Assembly: GCA_964618895.1 (NCBI GenBank)
Contig: CAZUDO010000058.1
Coordinates: 1-64,000 of the forward strand
DNA from: CAZUDO01 sp964618895
GTDB lineage: Bacteria; Desulfobacterota; Binatia; DP-6
DNA length: 64,000 nt
Reading direction: 5' to 3'
Shown: piece by piece, positions 50,205-60,108 of the stretch
Position numbering within the stretch: position 1 is the stretch's first letter
Layout of the letters: every line of letters starts with the position of its first letter
Made by a program: the position numbers and the translations under genes
The notes under the pieces: model-generated
The model's input: only the letters and a program-made list of their open reading frames with translations
What the model was told of the DNA's origin: nothing
The model's database searches: none

Positions 50205-52100
50205 TCAGTGGCTCGCGTAGTACCCGAGCAGCACCAGCACCCCGAGCAGGAAGGACAGGGCGTAGTGCTGGACGTTGCCGGTCTGCATCTGGCGCCAGAG
50301 CGCGCTGGTGGCGCCGACGAGCGTGGCGGCGCCGTTCACCGCGCCATCGATGACGCGCGGATCGACGACCCGCGCCCCAACCCCGGCCAAGGCGAAGAGC
50401 GGCCGGACGACGAGCGCGTCGTACAGCTCGTCGACGCGGAACTTGTCGCGCACGAGCGCGTACAGCCCGCCCAGCCGGCGCGCCACCGTATCCGGCAGCG
50501 CGGGGCGCACGACGTAGCTCAGGTACGCGAGCCCGAGCCCGCCGACGGCCAACGCCGTCGCGAGCAGCTTGAACTGGAGGGGCGCCTCGGGCTCATGAAC
50601 GTGCCCGATCACCGGCGCGAGCACCGCGGGCACGTTCATGGCGCCACCCACCGCCGCCAGGACCGCGAGCACGATCAGCGGCATCGTCATCACGGCGGGC
50701 GATTCATGCAGGTGGTGCTGGACCTCATGCGAGGCCCGGCACTGTCCGAAGAACGCCAGACAGAAGAGACGCCCGGTGTAGAAGGCGGTGAGGAACGCCA
50801 CCACGAGTCCGACGACCGCGAGTCCGGGGCGAGCGTGCGCGCCCGCCAGCGCGCTCCACAAAATCTCGTCCTTGCTGAAGAACCCGGAGAGCGGCCATAC
50901 CCCGGCGATCGCCAGCGTGCCGACCGCCATGGTGGCACACGTGACCGGCATGCGCGTGCGCAGTCCCCCCATGCGGCCCAGGTCCTGTTCGCCCCCCAGG
51001 CCGTGGATCACACTGCCGGCGCCGAGGAAGAGCAGCGCCTTGAAGAAGGCGTGCGTCACCAGGTGGAAGACCGCAGCGCCGGGTGCCCCGACGCCGAGGC
51101 CGAGAAACATGTACCCCAGCTGGCTCACGGTGGAGTACGCGAGCACCTTCTTGATGTCGGCCTGGGCGGTGGCGATCACGCCCGCCAGGAGCGCCGTCGC
51201 CGCCCCAATACCGGCCACCACCGCGAGGGCCTCGGGCGCGAGCGCGTACACGGCATGCAGCCGCGCGATCATGTACACGCCGGCCGTCACCATGGTGGCG
51301 GCGTGGATCAGCGCCGACACGGGAGTGGGACCGGCCATCGCATCCGGCAGCCAGACGTAGAGCGGAATCTGGGCCGACTTACCCGTGGCCCCGACGAAGA
51401 GGAGCAGCCCCACCACGACCGGCACCGGCCAGCCCCCGACGGTGGCGTCGCGCAGCAGGTCCAGGTGCTGCGTGATGGCCGACACCTCGAGGGTCCACAC
51501 GCCTTGGCGGCCGAGCGTCCACACCAGCAGGAAGAGGCCGAGCAGGAAAAAAGCGTCGCCAATGCGGTTCACCAGGAAGGCCTTCTTGCCGGCGATCGCG
51601 TTCTCTTCCTTCTCGTACCAGAACCCGATGAGCAGGTAGGAGCACAGCCCCACGCCCTCCCAGCCGACGAACAGGAGAAGCAGCGTGTCGGCCAGTACCA
51701 GAATCAACATCGCGGTGGTGAACAGGTTCAGATAGGCGAAGAAGCGCGCGAAGCTCGCGTCGCCGTGCATGTACCCGACCGAATACACGTGGATCAGGAA
51801 GCCGACCCCGGTCACCACCAGCGCCATGGTGGCGGACAAGCGGTCGAGCAGGAGCGCCGCGTCGACCCGCAGCGGCCCGGCCACGAGCCAGGTGTAGAGG
51901 GGATCGCGCAGCACCGCATGCTCGCCGGCGGCGTAGAGCTGGAGCGTGGCCGTGAGCGAGACCACGAAGGCCCCGCCCACCAGTCCCGGGCCGACGATCT
52001 TCACGGCGCCGGGCAGGCGCCGGCCGCCGGCGACGTGGAACACCACGCCGAGGGCCGGGAGCAGGATGATCCAGCGCAGGAGCGCGGTCTCGATCACCAT
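50205..52100 (-). CDS. nuoL: NADH-quinone oxidoreductase subunit L
   Basis: The 631-residue subunit has [82 protein letters not shown] and [46 protein letters not shown] long C-terminal lateral helix region follows. It is the outermost pump of the membrane arm. It overlaps nuoK by 7 bases. Confidence 0.95.
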   Translation of the reverse strand: MVIETALLRWIILLPALGVVFHVAGGRRLPGAVKIVGPGLVGGAFVVSLTATLQLYAAGEHAVLRDPLYTWLVAGPLRVDAALLLDRLSATMALVVTGVGFLIHVYSVGYMHGDASFARFFAYLNLFTTAMLILVLADTLLLLFVGWEGVGLCSYLLIGFWYEKEENAIAGKKAFLVNRIGDAFFLLGLFLLVWTLGRQGVWTLEVSAITQHLDLLRDATVGGWPVPVVVGLLLFVGATGKSAQIPLYVWLPDAMAGPTPVSALIHAATMVTAGVYMIARLHAVYALAPEALAVVAGIGAATALLAGVIATAQADIKKVLAYSTVSQLGYMFLGLGVGAPGAAVFHLVTHAFFKALLFLGAGSVIHGLGGEQDLGRMGGLRTRMPVTCATMAVGTLAIAGVWPLSGFFSKDEILWSALAGAHARPGLAVVGLVVAFLTAFYTGRLFCLAFFGQCRASHEVQHHLHESPAVMTMPLIVLAVLAAVGGAMNVPAVLAPVIGHVHEPEAPLQFKLLATALAVGGLGLAYLSYVVRPALPDTVARRLGGLYALVRDKFRVDELYDALVVRPLFALAGVGARVVDPRVIDGAVNGAATLVGATSALWRQMQTGNVQHYALSFLLGVLVLLGYYASH

Positions 52101-52402
52101 CGCAGGCTCGTCAGCTCGTCGGCGTTGACGGTCTCGCGGTTGCGGAACACCGCCAGGATGATGGCGAGCCCGACCGCCGCTTCCGCCGCCGCCACCGCCA
52201 TCACGAAGAACACGATCACCTGCCCATCGATCGAGCCGAGGCTCCGCGCCAGGGCAACGAAGCTCAGGTTGACGGCGTTCAGCATGAGCTCGATCGCCAT
52301 GAACATGACGATCACGTTGCGCCGCACCAGGACGCCGAGCACGCCGATCGCAAACAGCACGGCACTGAGGCCGAGATACCAGCCGAGCGGTGCGGGCTCC
52401 AC
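52094..52402 (-). CDS. nuoK: NADH-quinone oxidoreductase subunit K
   Basis: The 102-residue protein has three helices: [44 protein letters not shown], with the membrane glutamates in MAIELML and [11 protein letters not shown] that form the proton path. GTG 52402 is the only sensible start, one base from the nuoJ stop. It has the usual length for NuoK. Confidence 0.95.
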   Translation of the reverse strand: MEPAPLGWYLGLSAVLFAIGVLGVLVRRNVIVMFMAIELMLNAVNLSFVALARSLGSIDGQVIVFFVMAVAAAEAAVGLAIILAVFRNRETVNADELTSLRW

Positions 52403-52403
52403 G

Positions 52404-52895
52404 TCAGCTCTTCCGTTGCGCCATGGCGATCGCACCCACGATCGCCACCAGCAGGAGGACGGACGTGAGCTCGAACGGCAGGAGGTAGGTGGTGAACAAC
52501 TGTCCCGCAAGGGCCGGCGTCTCGCCGAAGCCGGCAGGAACGTCCGGGGCCGCCCCGACCGCCGCGCGGCGCAGGCTGGCCACGACGAGCCCGGTCAGCG
52601 CCACAGCCCCGGCCACCGCCGGAAGAAGGATCGCCCGCCGCTGCAGCGCGCGCACCTCGGCTTGCAGATTGAGCAGCATGATCACGAACAGGAAGAGCAC
52701 GACGATGGCGCCGGCGTACACGATGATCTGCAGGGCCGCGACCAGTTGCGCGTCCAGGCCGATGAAGAAGACCGACAGCAGAAACAGGGTGGCGACCAGC
52801 GCGCAGCCGCCGTGCACGGGATTCGGATGGATCACCACCGTGAGCGCCGCCGCCACGGTCAGCACGGCGAGCACGAGGAAGAGCAGGCTGCTCAC
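52404..52895 (-). CDS. nuoJ: NADH-quinone oxidoreductase subunit J
   Basis: The 163-residue protein has five helices: [71 protein letters not shown], with the pi-bulge YAGAIVVL typical of NuoJ, and a last helix [20 protein letters not shown] 52895 overlaps the nuoH stop by 4 bases. Confidence 0.95.
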   Translation of the reverse strand: MSSLLFLVLAVLTVAAALTVVIHPNPVHGGCALVATLFLLSVFFIGLDAQLVAALQIIVYAGAIVVLFLFVIMLLNLQAEVRALQRRAILLPAVAGAVALTGLVVASLRRAAVGAAPDVPAGFGETPALAGQLFTTYLLPFELTSVLLLVAIVGAIAMAQRKS

Positions 52896-53992
52896 GACGT
52901 TTGCCTCGCCGCCCACAGCAGCACGGCCGCCGACGCCACCACGTTGGCGAGCGACAGCGGCAACAGCCCCTGCCAGCCGAGCCGCATCAGCTGATCGTAG
53001 CGAAAGCGCGGCAACGTCCAGCGCACCACGATCTGGAAGAACGTGAACACCACGAGCTTCACGGCGAACGCCGTCACCTGCAGGAGCGCGACCCCCCACG
53101 ACGGCAGGAGGAGCGTGGCACCCCCGGGCAGGTGGAAGCCGTCGCGCAGGAGGTACGGCACCTGCCAGCCGCCGAAGAAGAGCGTGGTGAGGAGCGCCGA
53201 CACCAGAACGACTTCGACGAAGTCGCTCATCATGAACATGAGGTGCTTCGGTCCGGAGTACTCGGTGAAGTACCCGCTCACCAGTTCGGACTCGCTCTCC
53301 GGCAGGTCGAAGGGGATGCGCTTCGACTCGGCGATGCCTGCGACCAGGAAGATGAGGCACCCGATCGGCTGGTAGAGCACCCCCCACGCCGGCAGCCACC
53401 CCCACACCAGGTGCCCTTGCTGGCGGGCCATCTCCTGCAGGTCGAGCGTGTTGTACGTCATCACGATGCCGATCAGCGCCAGGCCCATGGCGATCTCGTA
53501 CGAGATCATCTGGGCCGAGCCGCGGATGCCTCCGAGCAGCGACCAGCGGTTGTTGGACGCCCAGCCGCCGAGCACGACCCCGTACACGCCGAGCGACGCC
53601 ATGGCGAGCACGTAGAGGAGGCCGACGTTCAGGTTGGCCGCCTGCAGGTTGATCACCCGCCCACCGATCTCGAGCACGTCGCCGAACGGCACCACGACGA
53701 AGGTGACCAGCACGGGCGCGACACTGAGGCACGGCGCCAGGAAGTGCAGCAGCCGGTCGCTGCCCTTCGGGACCAGGTCTTCCTTGAGCAGGAATTTGAT
53801 CGGATCCGCCACCAGGGTGTTGATGATTCCGAGCCCGGCGAACCCGAAGATCGACGCGCGGTTGGCCCCGATGCGATCCTGGATGAGGGCGCTCACCTTG
53901 CGCTCGAAGAACACGCCCATCGCCATGACCTGCAGAATGAGCAGGACGACGAACACCGCCTTGGCGGCCGCGATGGCGAGTTCCACGCTCAC
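52892..53992 (-). CDS. nuoH: NADH-quinone oxidoreductase subunit H (copy 2)
   Basis: The 366-residue protein has FFERKVSALIQDRIGANRASIFGFAGLGIINTLVADPIKFLLKEDLVPKGSD, GGWASNNRWSLLGGIRGSAQMISYEIAMGLALIG and AESKRIPFDLPESESELVSGYFTEYSGPKHL. It is clearly diverged from copy 1 (ERRIAGRIQSRIGPNR there), so the duplication is old or one cluster was acquired. GTG 53992 starts one base after the nuoE stop. Confidence 0.95.
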   Translation of the reverse strand: MSVELAIAAAKAVFVVLLILQVMAMGVFFERKVSALIQDRIGANRASIFGFAGLGIINTLVADPIKFLLKEDLVPKGSDRLLHFLAPCLSVAPVLVTFVVVPFGDVLEIGGRVINLQAANLNVGLLYVLAMASLGVYGVVLGGWASNNRWSLLGGIRGSAQMISYEIAMGLALIGIVMTYNTLDLQEMARQQGHLVWGWLPAWGVLYQPIGCLIFLVAGIAESKRIPFDLPESESELVSGYFTEYSGPKHLMFMMSDFVEVVLVSALLTTLFFGGWQVPYLLRDGFHLPGGATLLLPSWGVALLQVTAFAVKLVVFTFFQIVVRWTLPRFRYDQLMRLGWQGLLPLSLANVVASAAVLLWAARQTS

Positions 53993-53993
53993 C

Positions 53994-54497
53994 CTACTCG
54001 CCCGCCAGCCGCTCGACCAGGGCGAGCGCGCGCGCCACGTCGAGGTTCTCGTGATAGGTGGCGTTGTTGACCTGCAACGCCGGCGCCGTGCCGCACGAGG
54101 CCAGGCACTCGACCTCCTCGAGCGAGAAGCGGCCGTCGGCCGTGCGCTCGCCGTCACGGATACCGAGGCGTCCTTCGAGCGCCCGCTGGATGGCGCTGGC
54201 GCCGCGCAACGCGCACGACAGGTTGCGGCACACCTGGATGTGCCAGCGCCCCTTCGGGACCTTCCAGTACATGGTGTAGAACGACGCCACCGAGGTGACC
54301 CAGGCGAGCGGCAGCTCCATGAGCTCGGCGACGTACTCGAGGACCTCGGGCGACAGCCAGCCGAACTCGCGCTGCGCCAGCCAGAGGGTGGGCATGAGCG
54401 CCGCCCGGCGCTCCGGATACCGCGCCAGCACGGCGCCGTACTCGGTCAGCACGGCCGGCGAGAAACGCGGCGGCGCGGGCGCGGCGCTAGCGGTCAC
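53994..54497 (-). CDS. nuoE: NADH-quinone oxidoreductase subunit E
   Basis: The 167-residue 24-kDa subunit has four Cys for a 2Fe-2S cluster (VCRNLSC, then VECLASC). The usual surroundings are RRAALMPTLWLAQREFGWLSPEVLEYVAELMELPLAWVTSVASFYTMY. It normally pairs with NuoF, but no nuoF or nuoG is in this cluster or window. GTG 54497 overlaps the nuoD end by 11 bases. Confidence 0.93.
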   Translation of the reverse strand: MTASAAPAPPRFSPAVLTEYGAVLARYPERRAALMPTLWLAQREFGWLSPEVLEYVAELMELPLAWVTSVASFYTMYWKVPKGRWHIQVCRNLSCALRGASAIQRALEGRLGIRDGERTADGRFSLEEVECLASCGTAPALQVNNATYHENLDVARALALVERLAGE

Positions 54498-55707
54498 ACT
54501 CGCCCCCGATCATGTTGATCTGGCCGAAGGTGGTGATGATGTCGGCCACCATGGCCCCGCGCAGCATGGTGCCAAGAGCGGCCATGCCGTAGAAGCACGG
54601 CGGCCGCACGCGAACCCGGTACGGTCGCCCGCTGCCGTCGCTCACCAGGTAGAAGCCGAGCTCGCCGTTGGCGCCCTCGGTGGCGACGTACACCTCGCCG
54701 GGCGGGATCTTCTGGCCCTCGATGACCAGCTTGAAGTGGTTCATGAGCCCTTCGATCGAGCCGTAGACCTCCTGCTTGGGCGGCAAATGGAAGCGCGGGT
54801 CGGTGATGGTGATCGGCCCGTCCGGGAGCTGCGCCAGCGCCTGCTCGACCAGCCGCATGCTCTGCGTCAGCTCCTCGAAGCGCACCTGGAAGCGATCGTA
54901 GTTGTCGCCGCGGGTGCCGGTCGGGACGGTGAAGTCCATGCGGTCGTAGACCAGGTACGGGGCGGCCTTACGCACGTCGTAGGCCACCCCGCTCGCGCGC
55001 AGGAGCGGCCCGGTCAGCCCCCACGCGATCGCGTCGGCCGGGGTGATCGTCCCCACGCCCGCCATGCGGTCGACGAAGATGCGGTTCCGGGACACGAGCC
55101 GGTCGCAATCGATCAGCACGCGGCGGACGTTGCGGAAGGCGACCCGCACGCGCTCGCCGATGTCCGCCGGCAGGTCCCGCATCACCCCGCCGAGCCGGCA
55201 GTAGGTGACGGTGAGACGCGCGCCGGTGATGAGCTCGACCAGATCGTAGAGGAACTCGCGCGCCTCGAGCATGTAGAAGCCGACCGACACCGCCCCGAGC
55301 TCGCTCGCCGCCATGCCGAGGCAGGTGAGGTGATCGGTGACACGCGACAGCTCGCCGACGATCAGCCGGATGTACTGGCAGCGTTCGGGGACGGTCACCC
55401 CGGCAAGCTTCTCGACGGCCAGCGCGAAGCCGACGTTGTTCAGTAGCGGCGAGGCGTAGTTCAGGCGGTCAGCGTACGGGAAGACGTGATTCCACGTCCC
55501 CTGCTCGCACATCTTCTCGAAGCCGCGGTGGAGGTAGCCGATCTCGACGTCCACGTCGACGATGGTCTCGCCGTCGAGACGCAGGTTGAACTTGACCGTC
55601 CCGTGCGACGCCGGATGGGACGGCCCCATCTGGATCTCCATGATCTCGTCATCGAGATTGGTCTCGCCGAAGCGGGCGGGCATGACCGAACCGGGCGTGC
55701 GCGGCAT
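54487..55707 (-). CDS. nuoD: NADH-quinone oxidoreductase subunit D (copy 2)
   Basis: The 406-residue subunit has MGPSHPASHGTVKFNLRLDGETIVDVDVEIGYLHRGFEKMCEQGTW, with the quinone-site His in SHPASHG and the HRGFEKM helix. It ends FGQINMIGGECDR, unlike copy 1. It is longer at the N-terminus than copy 1 and only moderately similar, so it belongs to a different complex I lineage. Confidence 0.95.
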   Translation of the reverse strand: MPRTPGSVMPARFGETNLDDEIMEIQMGPSHPASHGTVKFNLRLDGETIVDVDVEIGYLHRGFEKMCEQGTWNHVFPYADRLNYASPLLNNVGFALAVEKLAGVTVPERCQYIRLIVGELSRVTDHLTCLGMAASELGAVSVGFYMLEAREFLYDLVELITGARLTVTYCRLGGVMRDLPADIGERVRVAFRNVRRVLIDCDRLVSRNRIFVDRMAGVGTITPADAIAWGLTGPLLRASGVAYDVRKAAPYLVYDRMDFTVPTGTRGDNYDRFQVRFEELTQSMRLVEQALAQLPDGPITITDPRFHLPPKQEVYGSIEGLMNHFKLVIEGQKIPPGEVYVATEGANGELGFYLVSDGSGRPYRVRVRPPCFYGMAALGTMLRGAMVADIITTFGQINMIGGECDR

Positions 55708-55710
55708 GGC

Positions 55711-56235
55711 TCAGGTGTCCTCGCGCTGGGGATACCAGGGACGGGTGAGCGGATCGCGCTCCGGCACGAGGGGCTGGCGCTGGCGCACGGGGTAGTCCTT
55801 GCGGAGCGGGTGGCCGACGAACTCGGGGTACATGAGGATGCGTCGCAGGTCGGGATGGCCCGCGAAGCGCACGCCGTACATGTCCCACACCTCGCGTTCG
55901 GCCCACAACGCGGCCTTCCAGACGCCGCTCGCGGTCGGCACCACGGGATCGTCGTCGGTGACCGGGACCTTGACCCGCAGCGCGTGGCCATGGGTGAGCG
56001 AGTGGAGCTGGTAGACGACCTCGAACCGCGGCGTGCGCCCCAGGTAGTCGACCGCCGTCAGATCGACCAGGCGGTCGAAGCGCGTCTCGGGATCGTCGCG
56101 CAGCGCCGCCAGTGCCTGCGGCAGGAGCGCTGACTCGAGTACGACGACCGCCTCCCCCCGCGTCAGCTCGCGCGAGTACACCTTCGCGCCCGGCACGAGC
56201 GCCAGCACGTGGTCGAGCAGCACGTCGGGGGTCAT
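55711..56235 (-). CDS. nuoC: NADH-quinone oxidoreductase subunit C (copy 2)
   Basis: The 174-residue 30-kDa subunit has DRLVDLTAVDYLGRTPRFEVVYQLHSLTHGHALRVKVPV and the signature EREVWDMYGVRFAGHPDLRRILMYPEFVGHPLRKDYPV. It follows nuoA after 28 bases; nuoB, which normally lies between, is absent. It ends 3 bases before nuoD. Confidence 0.95.
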   Translation of the reverse strand: MTPDVLLDHVLALVPGAKVYSRELTRGEAVVVLESALLPQALAALRDDPETRFDRLVDLTAVDYLGRTPRFEVVYQLHSLTHGHALRVKVPVTDDDPVVPTASGVWKAALWAEREVWDMYGVRFAGHPDLRRILMYPEFVGHPLRKDYPVRQRQPLVPERDPLTRPWYPQREDT

Positions 56236-56263
56236 CGGGGACGCCTCGCGCCGCGTGTGGCCG

Positions 56264-56620
56264 TCAGCTCCACTCGAGCGCGCCTTTGCGCCACACGTAC
56301 ACCAGCCCGAGCGCCAGCACGAAGACGAAGATGGCCATCTCGACGAGGCCGAACATCCCCAGCGGCCGGAACATCACCGCCCACGGATAGAGAAACACGA
56401 CCTCGACGTCGAACACGATGAACAAAATCGCGGTGAGGTAGAACTTGACCGAGAAGCGCCCCCACGCGGGTCCACTGGAGGGGTTGCCGCACTCGAACGG
56501 CTCCGCCTTGACGGCCGACGGCCGGCGCGGCCGCAAGAGCACGCCCGCGCCCATGAACAGCGCCGGGACGATCGCGGCAATCGCGAACGACACGAGGATG
56601 GCGATGTACGCGGGTTCCAT
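56264..56620 (-). CDS. nuoA: NADH-quinone oxidoreductase subunit A (copy 2)
   Basis: The 118-residue protein has three helices and the loop AEPFECGNPSSGPAWGRFSVKFYLTAILFIVFDVEVVFLYPW with the conserved Cys. It leads the second cluster, order nuoACDEHJKLMN. A good promoter lies 23 bases upstream of ATG 56620. Confidence 0.95.
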   Translation of the reverse strand: MEPAYIAILVSFAIAAIVPALFMGAGVLLRPRRPSAVKAEPFECGNPSSGPAWGRFSVKFYLTAILFIVFDVEVVFLYPWAVMFRPLGMFGLVEMAIFVFVLALGLVYVWRKGALEWS

Positions 56621-56643
56621 GCGGAGGCGCGGATGAAGCCCGC

Positions 56644-56737
56644 TTGGTATTGTGAACTCTCTGACGTGTCAAGGCGATCGACGCCACACGCGCGTGCGCC
56701 GCGCGCTTTTGACTCGCCCGCAGCGCTCTGCTACCCG
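56644..56737. promoter_or_regulatory. Divergent promoters of the second nuo cluster and amgK-murU
   Basis: On the minus strand TTGACA (56667-56672), 17 bp and TACCAA (56644-56649) serve nuoA. On the plus strand TTGACT (56709-56714), 17 bp and TACCCG (56732-56737) serve amgK, whose ATG is 12 bases further on. The -35 boxes are 36 bases apart. Confidence 0.6.
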
Positions 56738-56749
56738 GAGCGCTCGTCG

Positions 56750-57829
56750 ATGCCGGCCCCGATTCCGCACGAGGCCCTCGCGCGCGCCGTGCGGGCGGCT
56801 TTCGGCGGCGACACCCGCGTGGTCTCGGTCGTGGCGCTGGCGGGCGATGCGTCCAGTCGACGCTACGTTCGCCTGACGCTCGCCGGACCGGGCATACCCC
56901 CGACCGTCGTCGGCATGGTGCTCGGCGCCGAGCGCGGCCCGCTCGGGTCGGACGAGATCGGCGGGGGCACCGCGGGGGACGAGATCCCCTTCGTCAACGT
57001 CGGCCGCTACCTGGCGCGCGTCGGCCTGCCCGTGCCGGCGGTGGTCCACGACGCCGCGCGGGCCGACGGTCTCCTGCTGGTGGAAGACATCGGCGACACC
57101 ACGCTGTGGACCGCGGCCAGCGGGACACCGGCGGACGCCCCCGCGCTGTTCGAGGCGGCGGTCGACCTGCTGGTCGCCTTCCAGGCAGCCGGGGCGCGCC
57201 ACCCCGAGGCGACGTGCGCCGCGTTCCGGCGGCGGTTCGACGCCCGGCTGGCGCGCTGGGAGCTCGAACACTTCGTCGAGCACGGCATCGAGACCCGGTA
57301 CGGCCGGGCCCTGCTCGGCCCCGAGCGCACCGCGCTGCTCGCTGCCCTGGCGCCGCTGGTCGCACCCTTCGAGACCACCGAGCCCGTCCTCGCCCATCGC
57401 GACTTCATGGCGTGGAACCTGCACGTGCAGGACGGCCGGCTGCGGTTGATCGACTTCCAGGACGCGCTGCTGGCTCCGGACACGTATGACCTGGCGGCGC
57501 TCCTGACCGATCGCACCACCACCACCCTGATCACCCCGGCGCTCGAGGGCCGGCTGCTTACCCGCTTCGTCGCGGCACGGGCCGCGGCGGGACTCCCGGT
57601 CCACGGCGACGCGGGCGATCGCTATCGTGCCTGCGCCCTCCATCGCGCACTCAAGGTCATCGGTCGCTTCTACTTTCTCGAGTGTGTCAAGGGGAAGCCG
57701 GGCTACCTCGCCTACCTGCCAGCGGTGTACGCCGTCGCGCGCCGGATGTTGACCGCCCTGCCCGATCTCGCCCCGGCGCGTCCGCTGCTCGTCCGTCATC
57801 TCCCCGAGCTGGGAGCCGACCCCGCGTGA
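56750..57829 (+). CDS. amgK: Anomeric MurNAc/GlcNAc kinase
   Basis: The 359-residue aminoglycoside-phosphotransferase-fold kinase has VVALAGDASSRRYVRLTLAG at the N-lobe. The catalytic loop is VLAHRDFMAWNLHVQDGRLRLIDFQDALLAPDTYDLAALLTD, with the HxDxxxxN and IDFQD sites intact. The partner is murU immediately downstream (GTGA overlap). In Pseudomonas the AmgK-MurU pair recycles peptidoglycan sugars to UDP-MurNAc, bypassing de novo synthesis and giving intrinsic fosfomycin tolerance. ATG 56750 fits the promoter. Confidence 0.9.
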   Translation: MPAPIPHEALARAVRAAFGGDTRVVSVVALAGDASSRRYVRLTLAGPGIPPTVVGMVLGAERGPLGSDEIGGGTAGDEIPFVNVGRYLARVGLPVPAVVHDAARADGLLLVEDIGDTTLWTAASGTPADAPALFEAAVDLLVAFQAAGARHPEATCAAFRRRFDARLARWELEHFVEHGIETRYGRALLGPERTALLAALAPLVAPFETTEPVLAHRDFMAWNLHVQDGRLRLIDFQDALLAPDTYDLAALLTDRTTTTLITPALEGRLLTRFVAARAAAGLPVHGDAGDRYRACALHRALKVIGRFYFLECVKGKPGYLAYLPAVYAVARRMLTALPDLAPARPLLVRHLPELGADPA

Positions 57830-58587
57830 TTCGCCGCGCCATGATCTTCGCGGCCGGTCGCGGCACACGTCTCGCTCCGCTCACCGACCGGACGCCGAAG
57901 CCCCTCCTGCCCGTCGCCGGGCGTCCGCTCCTCGAACACATCCTGGAATTCCTGATCGCGGGCGGGATCCGCGAGGTGGTGATCAACCTCCATCATCTGG
58001 GAGCGCGCATCGAAGAGCATCTCGGGGACGGGGCGCGCTTCGGCGTCCGCATCCGGTACTCCTGGGAAGACCCGATTCTGGACACCGGCGGCGGCCTCAA
58101 GCGTGCCGAGCCACTGCTCGCCGGCGAGCCGTTCGTGGTCGTGAACGGTGACAGCCTGCTCGAGATGGCGCTCGGCGACATCGTCGCCCATCACCAGGCT
58201 CGCGGCGCGCTGGCGACGATCGCGGTCCGGCCCGATGCCGAGGCCGCCCGCTACGGGCTGGTCGAGCTCGACCCGACGGATCGGGTCCGGCGCATCTCCG
58301 GCCTGCCGGCGGTGATGCCGCAGATGGCCCCCCTGCGCGGATGTATGTTCCCGGGGCTGCACGTCCTCGACCCAGACATCTTTTCTTGGATGGAGCCAAA
58401 TCTGGCCTACGGGCTCATGAAAGTGACATACCCGCGCCTGCTCGAGGCGGGGCAGCTGGTGGCCGGCTTCGTGACCCATGCCCGGTGGGTCAATATCGAC
58501 ACACCGGACGCGCTGGCCAAGGCAGATTTGACCCTGCGCGCGGCGCCATTCCGCTACCCCCCAATCGCGCGGGGCGGCACGGTCTGA
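57826..58587 (+). CDS. murU: MurNAc-1-phosphate uridylyltransferase
   Basis: The 253-residue nucleotidyltransferase has AMIFAAGRGTRLAPLTDRTPKPLLPVAGRPLLEHILEFL, the sugar-phosphate pyrophosphorylase signature. It also has DPILDTGGGLKRAEPLL and FVVVNGDSLLEM, with the metal-binding Asp, and a late WVNIDTPDALAKAD. With AmgK it turns MurNAc-1-phosphate into UDP-MurNAc. GTG 57826 overlaps the amgK stop. Confidence 0.9.
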   Translation: MIRRAMIFAAGRGTRLAPLTDRTPKPLLPVAGRPLLEHILEFLIAGGIREVVINLHHLGARIEEHLGDGARFGVRIRYSWEDPILDTGGGLKRAEPLLAGEPFVVVNGDSLLEMALGDIVAHHQARGALATIAVRPDAEAARYGLVELDPTDRVRRISGLPAVMPQMAPLRGCMFPGLHVLDPDIFSWMEPNLAYGLMKVTYPRLLEAGQLVAGFVTHARWVNIDTPDALAKADLTLRAAPFRYPPIARGGTV

Positions 58588-58748
58588 GCTCCCTGCACGA
58601 CCCGGGGGTGTGGCTTCCTTGACTGCATCCTGGACCTCTAGTACGCGAGCCCCCAGATTGTTCGGGCGGATGGGGTCGACGGCGCGGCGGGGGAGTGGCG
58701 GGGATGGGCCCAACGGCACATGCTTTGCAGGGCAAGGGGTACGCAGGC

Positions 58749-60101
58749 ATGGGACTCACCATCGTCCATAAGAGTGACCTCGCGAACCGGAAGAAGAATC
58801 CCCGGGTCGCCCTCGTGTTGGCCGGAGGCGCGGTCACCGGCGGGGCCTACAAGCTCGGCGGCCTGAAGGCCCTCGACGACTTCCTGATCAACCGGAAGAC
58901 CACCGATTTCGACGTCTACGTCGGCCTGTCGGCCGGCGCGTTCCTGGCGGCACCGCTGGCTGGCGGCGTCACCCCGCCCGAGATGTTGCGCTCCCTCGAC
59001 GGCACCTCGGAGGACTTCACCTACCTCTCGCCGCTCGATTTCTATCAGCTGAACGTCCGCGAGTTCGTCCGCAAGCCGCTCGAGTTCGTGGCCGACCTGG
59101 TCACGTACTTTCCCAAATTGTTGCACGAGTTTCTCGTACGGACGCCGGAGCTGGTGCGCGCGCTCCAGGAACCTCTGGCCCGGGCGCGCCGGCAGCCGAC
59201 CCTCGGCAACCTGATCGAGTGCGTCAAGCCGATCATCGACACCATCGGAGCCGCACCGGAGTTCCCCTTCCCGCTCGCGTACCTCCCGTCGGGGCTGTGC
59301 GACAACGCGAGCCTCGAGCGCTATCTCCGCGTCAACATCGAGCGCCGCGGGATGAGCAACGACTTCCGCGTGCTCTATCGCCGACGCGGCGTCGAGCTGT
59401 ACATCGTGGCCATGAACCTCGACACCGCCGAGCGCGCCGTGTTCGGCCACGACGAGGACACGACACTCACCATCTCCGAGGCCGTCCAGGCCTCGACCGC
59501 CCTGCCCGGCTTCTACAAGCCGGCGCGCATCAAGGGCGTCGACTACGTCGACGGCGGCGTGCGGCGCACGGCCAACATCGACGTCGCCATCGAGCACGGC
59601 GCCGACCTGGTCATCTGCTACAACCCCTTTCGGCCGTTCTCGAACCGGGTGGTGCGGCGCTACGTTCCCGAGCGCAACGAGTATCAGCTCGAGGGCCGCC
59701 CGCTCGCGGATCAGGGCATGCTCACGGTCATCAACCAGTGTTTCCGGACCCTGCTCCACTCGCGTCTCCAGTTGGGCATCCGGCAGTACCAGGACGATCC
59801 CCACTTCCAGGGCGACATCATCCTTCTCGAGCCCGCCGAGACGGACCAGACCTTCTTCCGCATGCAGCCACTCAACCTGTGGGCGAGCCGCAGTGCCGGG
59901 GCCCACGGCTACCTGTCGGTCACGCAGTCGATCGATGCGCATTACGAGCTCATCCGCAACATCCTGCAGAGCTACGGCATCCTGATGACGCGCAAAGAGG
60001 TCCGCGAGGGCCTCGAGCGGCTCCTGCGTACCGAGCCCAGCGAAGCGCCCGACGACATGCTGTTGCGCGAGGTCCCCAAGCGCAACCTGCACGTCGCGTA
60101 G
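58749..60101 (+). CDS. Patatin-like phospholipase
   Basis: The 450-residue protein has the oxyanion loop LVLAGGAVTGGAYKLGGLKAL and the nucleophile elbow GLSAG (in YVGLSAGAFLAAPL). The catalytic Asp lies in DYVDGGVRRTANIDVAIEHGADLVI. The Ser-Asp dyad is complete. A long helical C-terminal half follows. It would cleave acyl chains from phospholipids and is probably intracellular, because no signal peptide is seen. ATG 58749 is chosen over 58695 because the first residues before it have no family likeness. Confidence 0.88.
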   Translation: MGLTIVHKSDLANRKKNPRVALVLAGGAVTGGAYKLGGLKALDDFLINRKTTDFDVYVGLSAGAFLAAPLAGGVTPPEMLRSLDGTSEDFTYLSPLDFYQLNVREFVRKPLEFVADLVTYFPKLLHEFLVRTPELVRALQEPLARARRQPTLGNLIECVKPIIDTIGAAPEFPFPLAYLPSGLCDNASLERYLRVNIERRGMSNDFRVLYRRRGVELYIVAMNLDTAERAVFGHDEDTTLTISEAVQASTALPGFYKPARIKGVDYVDGGVRRTANIDVAIEHGADLVICYNPFRPFSNRVVRRYVPERNEYQLEGRPLADQGMLTVINQCFRTLLHSRLQLGIRQYQDDPHFQGDIILLEPAETDQTFFRMQPLNLWASRSAGAHGYLSVTQSIDAHYELIRNILQSYGILMTRKEVREGLERLLRTEPSEAPDDMLLREVPKRNLHVA

Positions 60102-60108
60102 TGCGCCG

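Noticed and set aside
58619..58647. Promoter before the patatin gene (TTGACT, 17 bp, TACGCG)
   Set aside because: The -10 box is poor and the distance to ATG 58749 is about 100 bases with no other support, so it was not listed as a feature.
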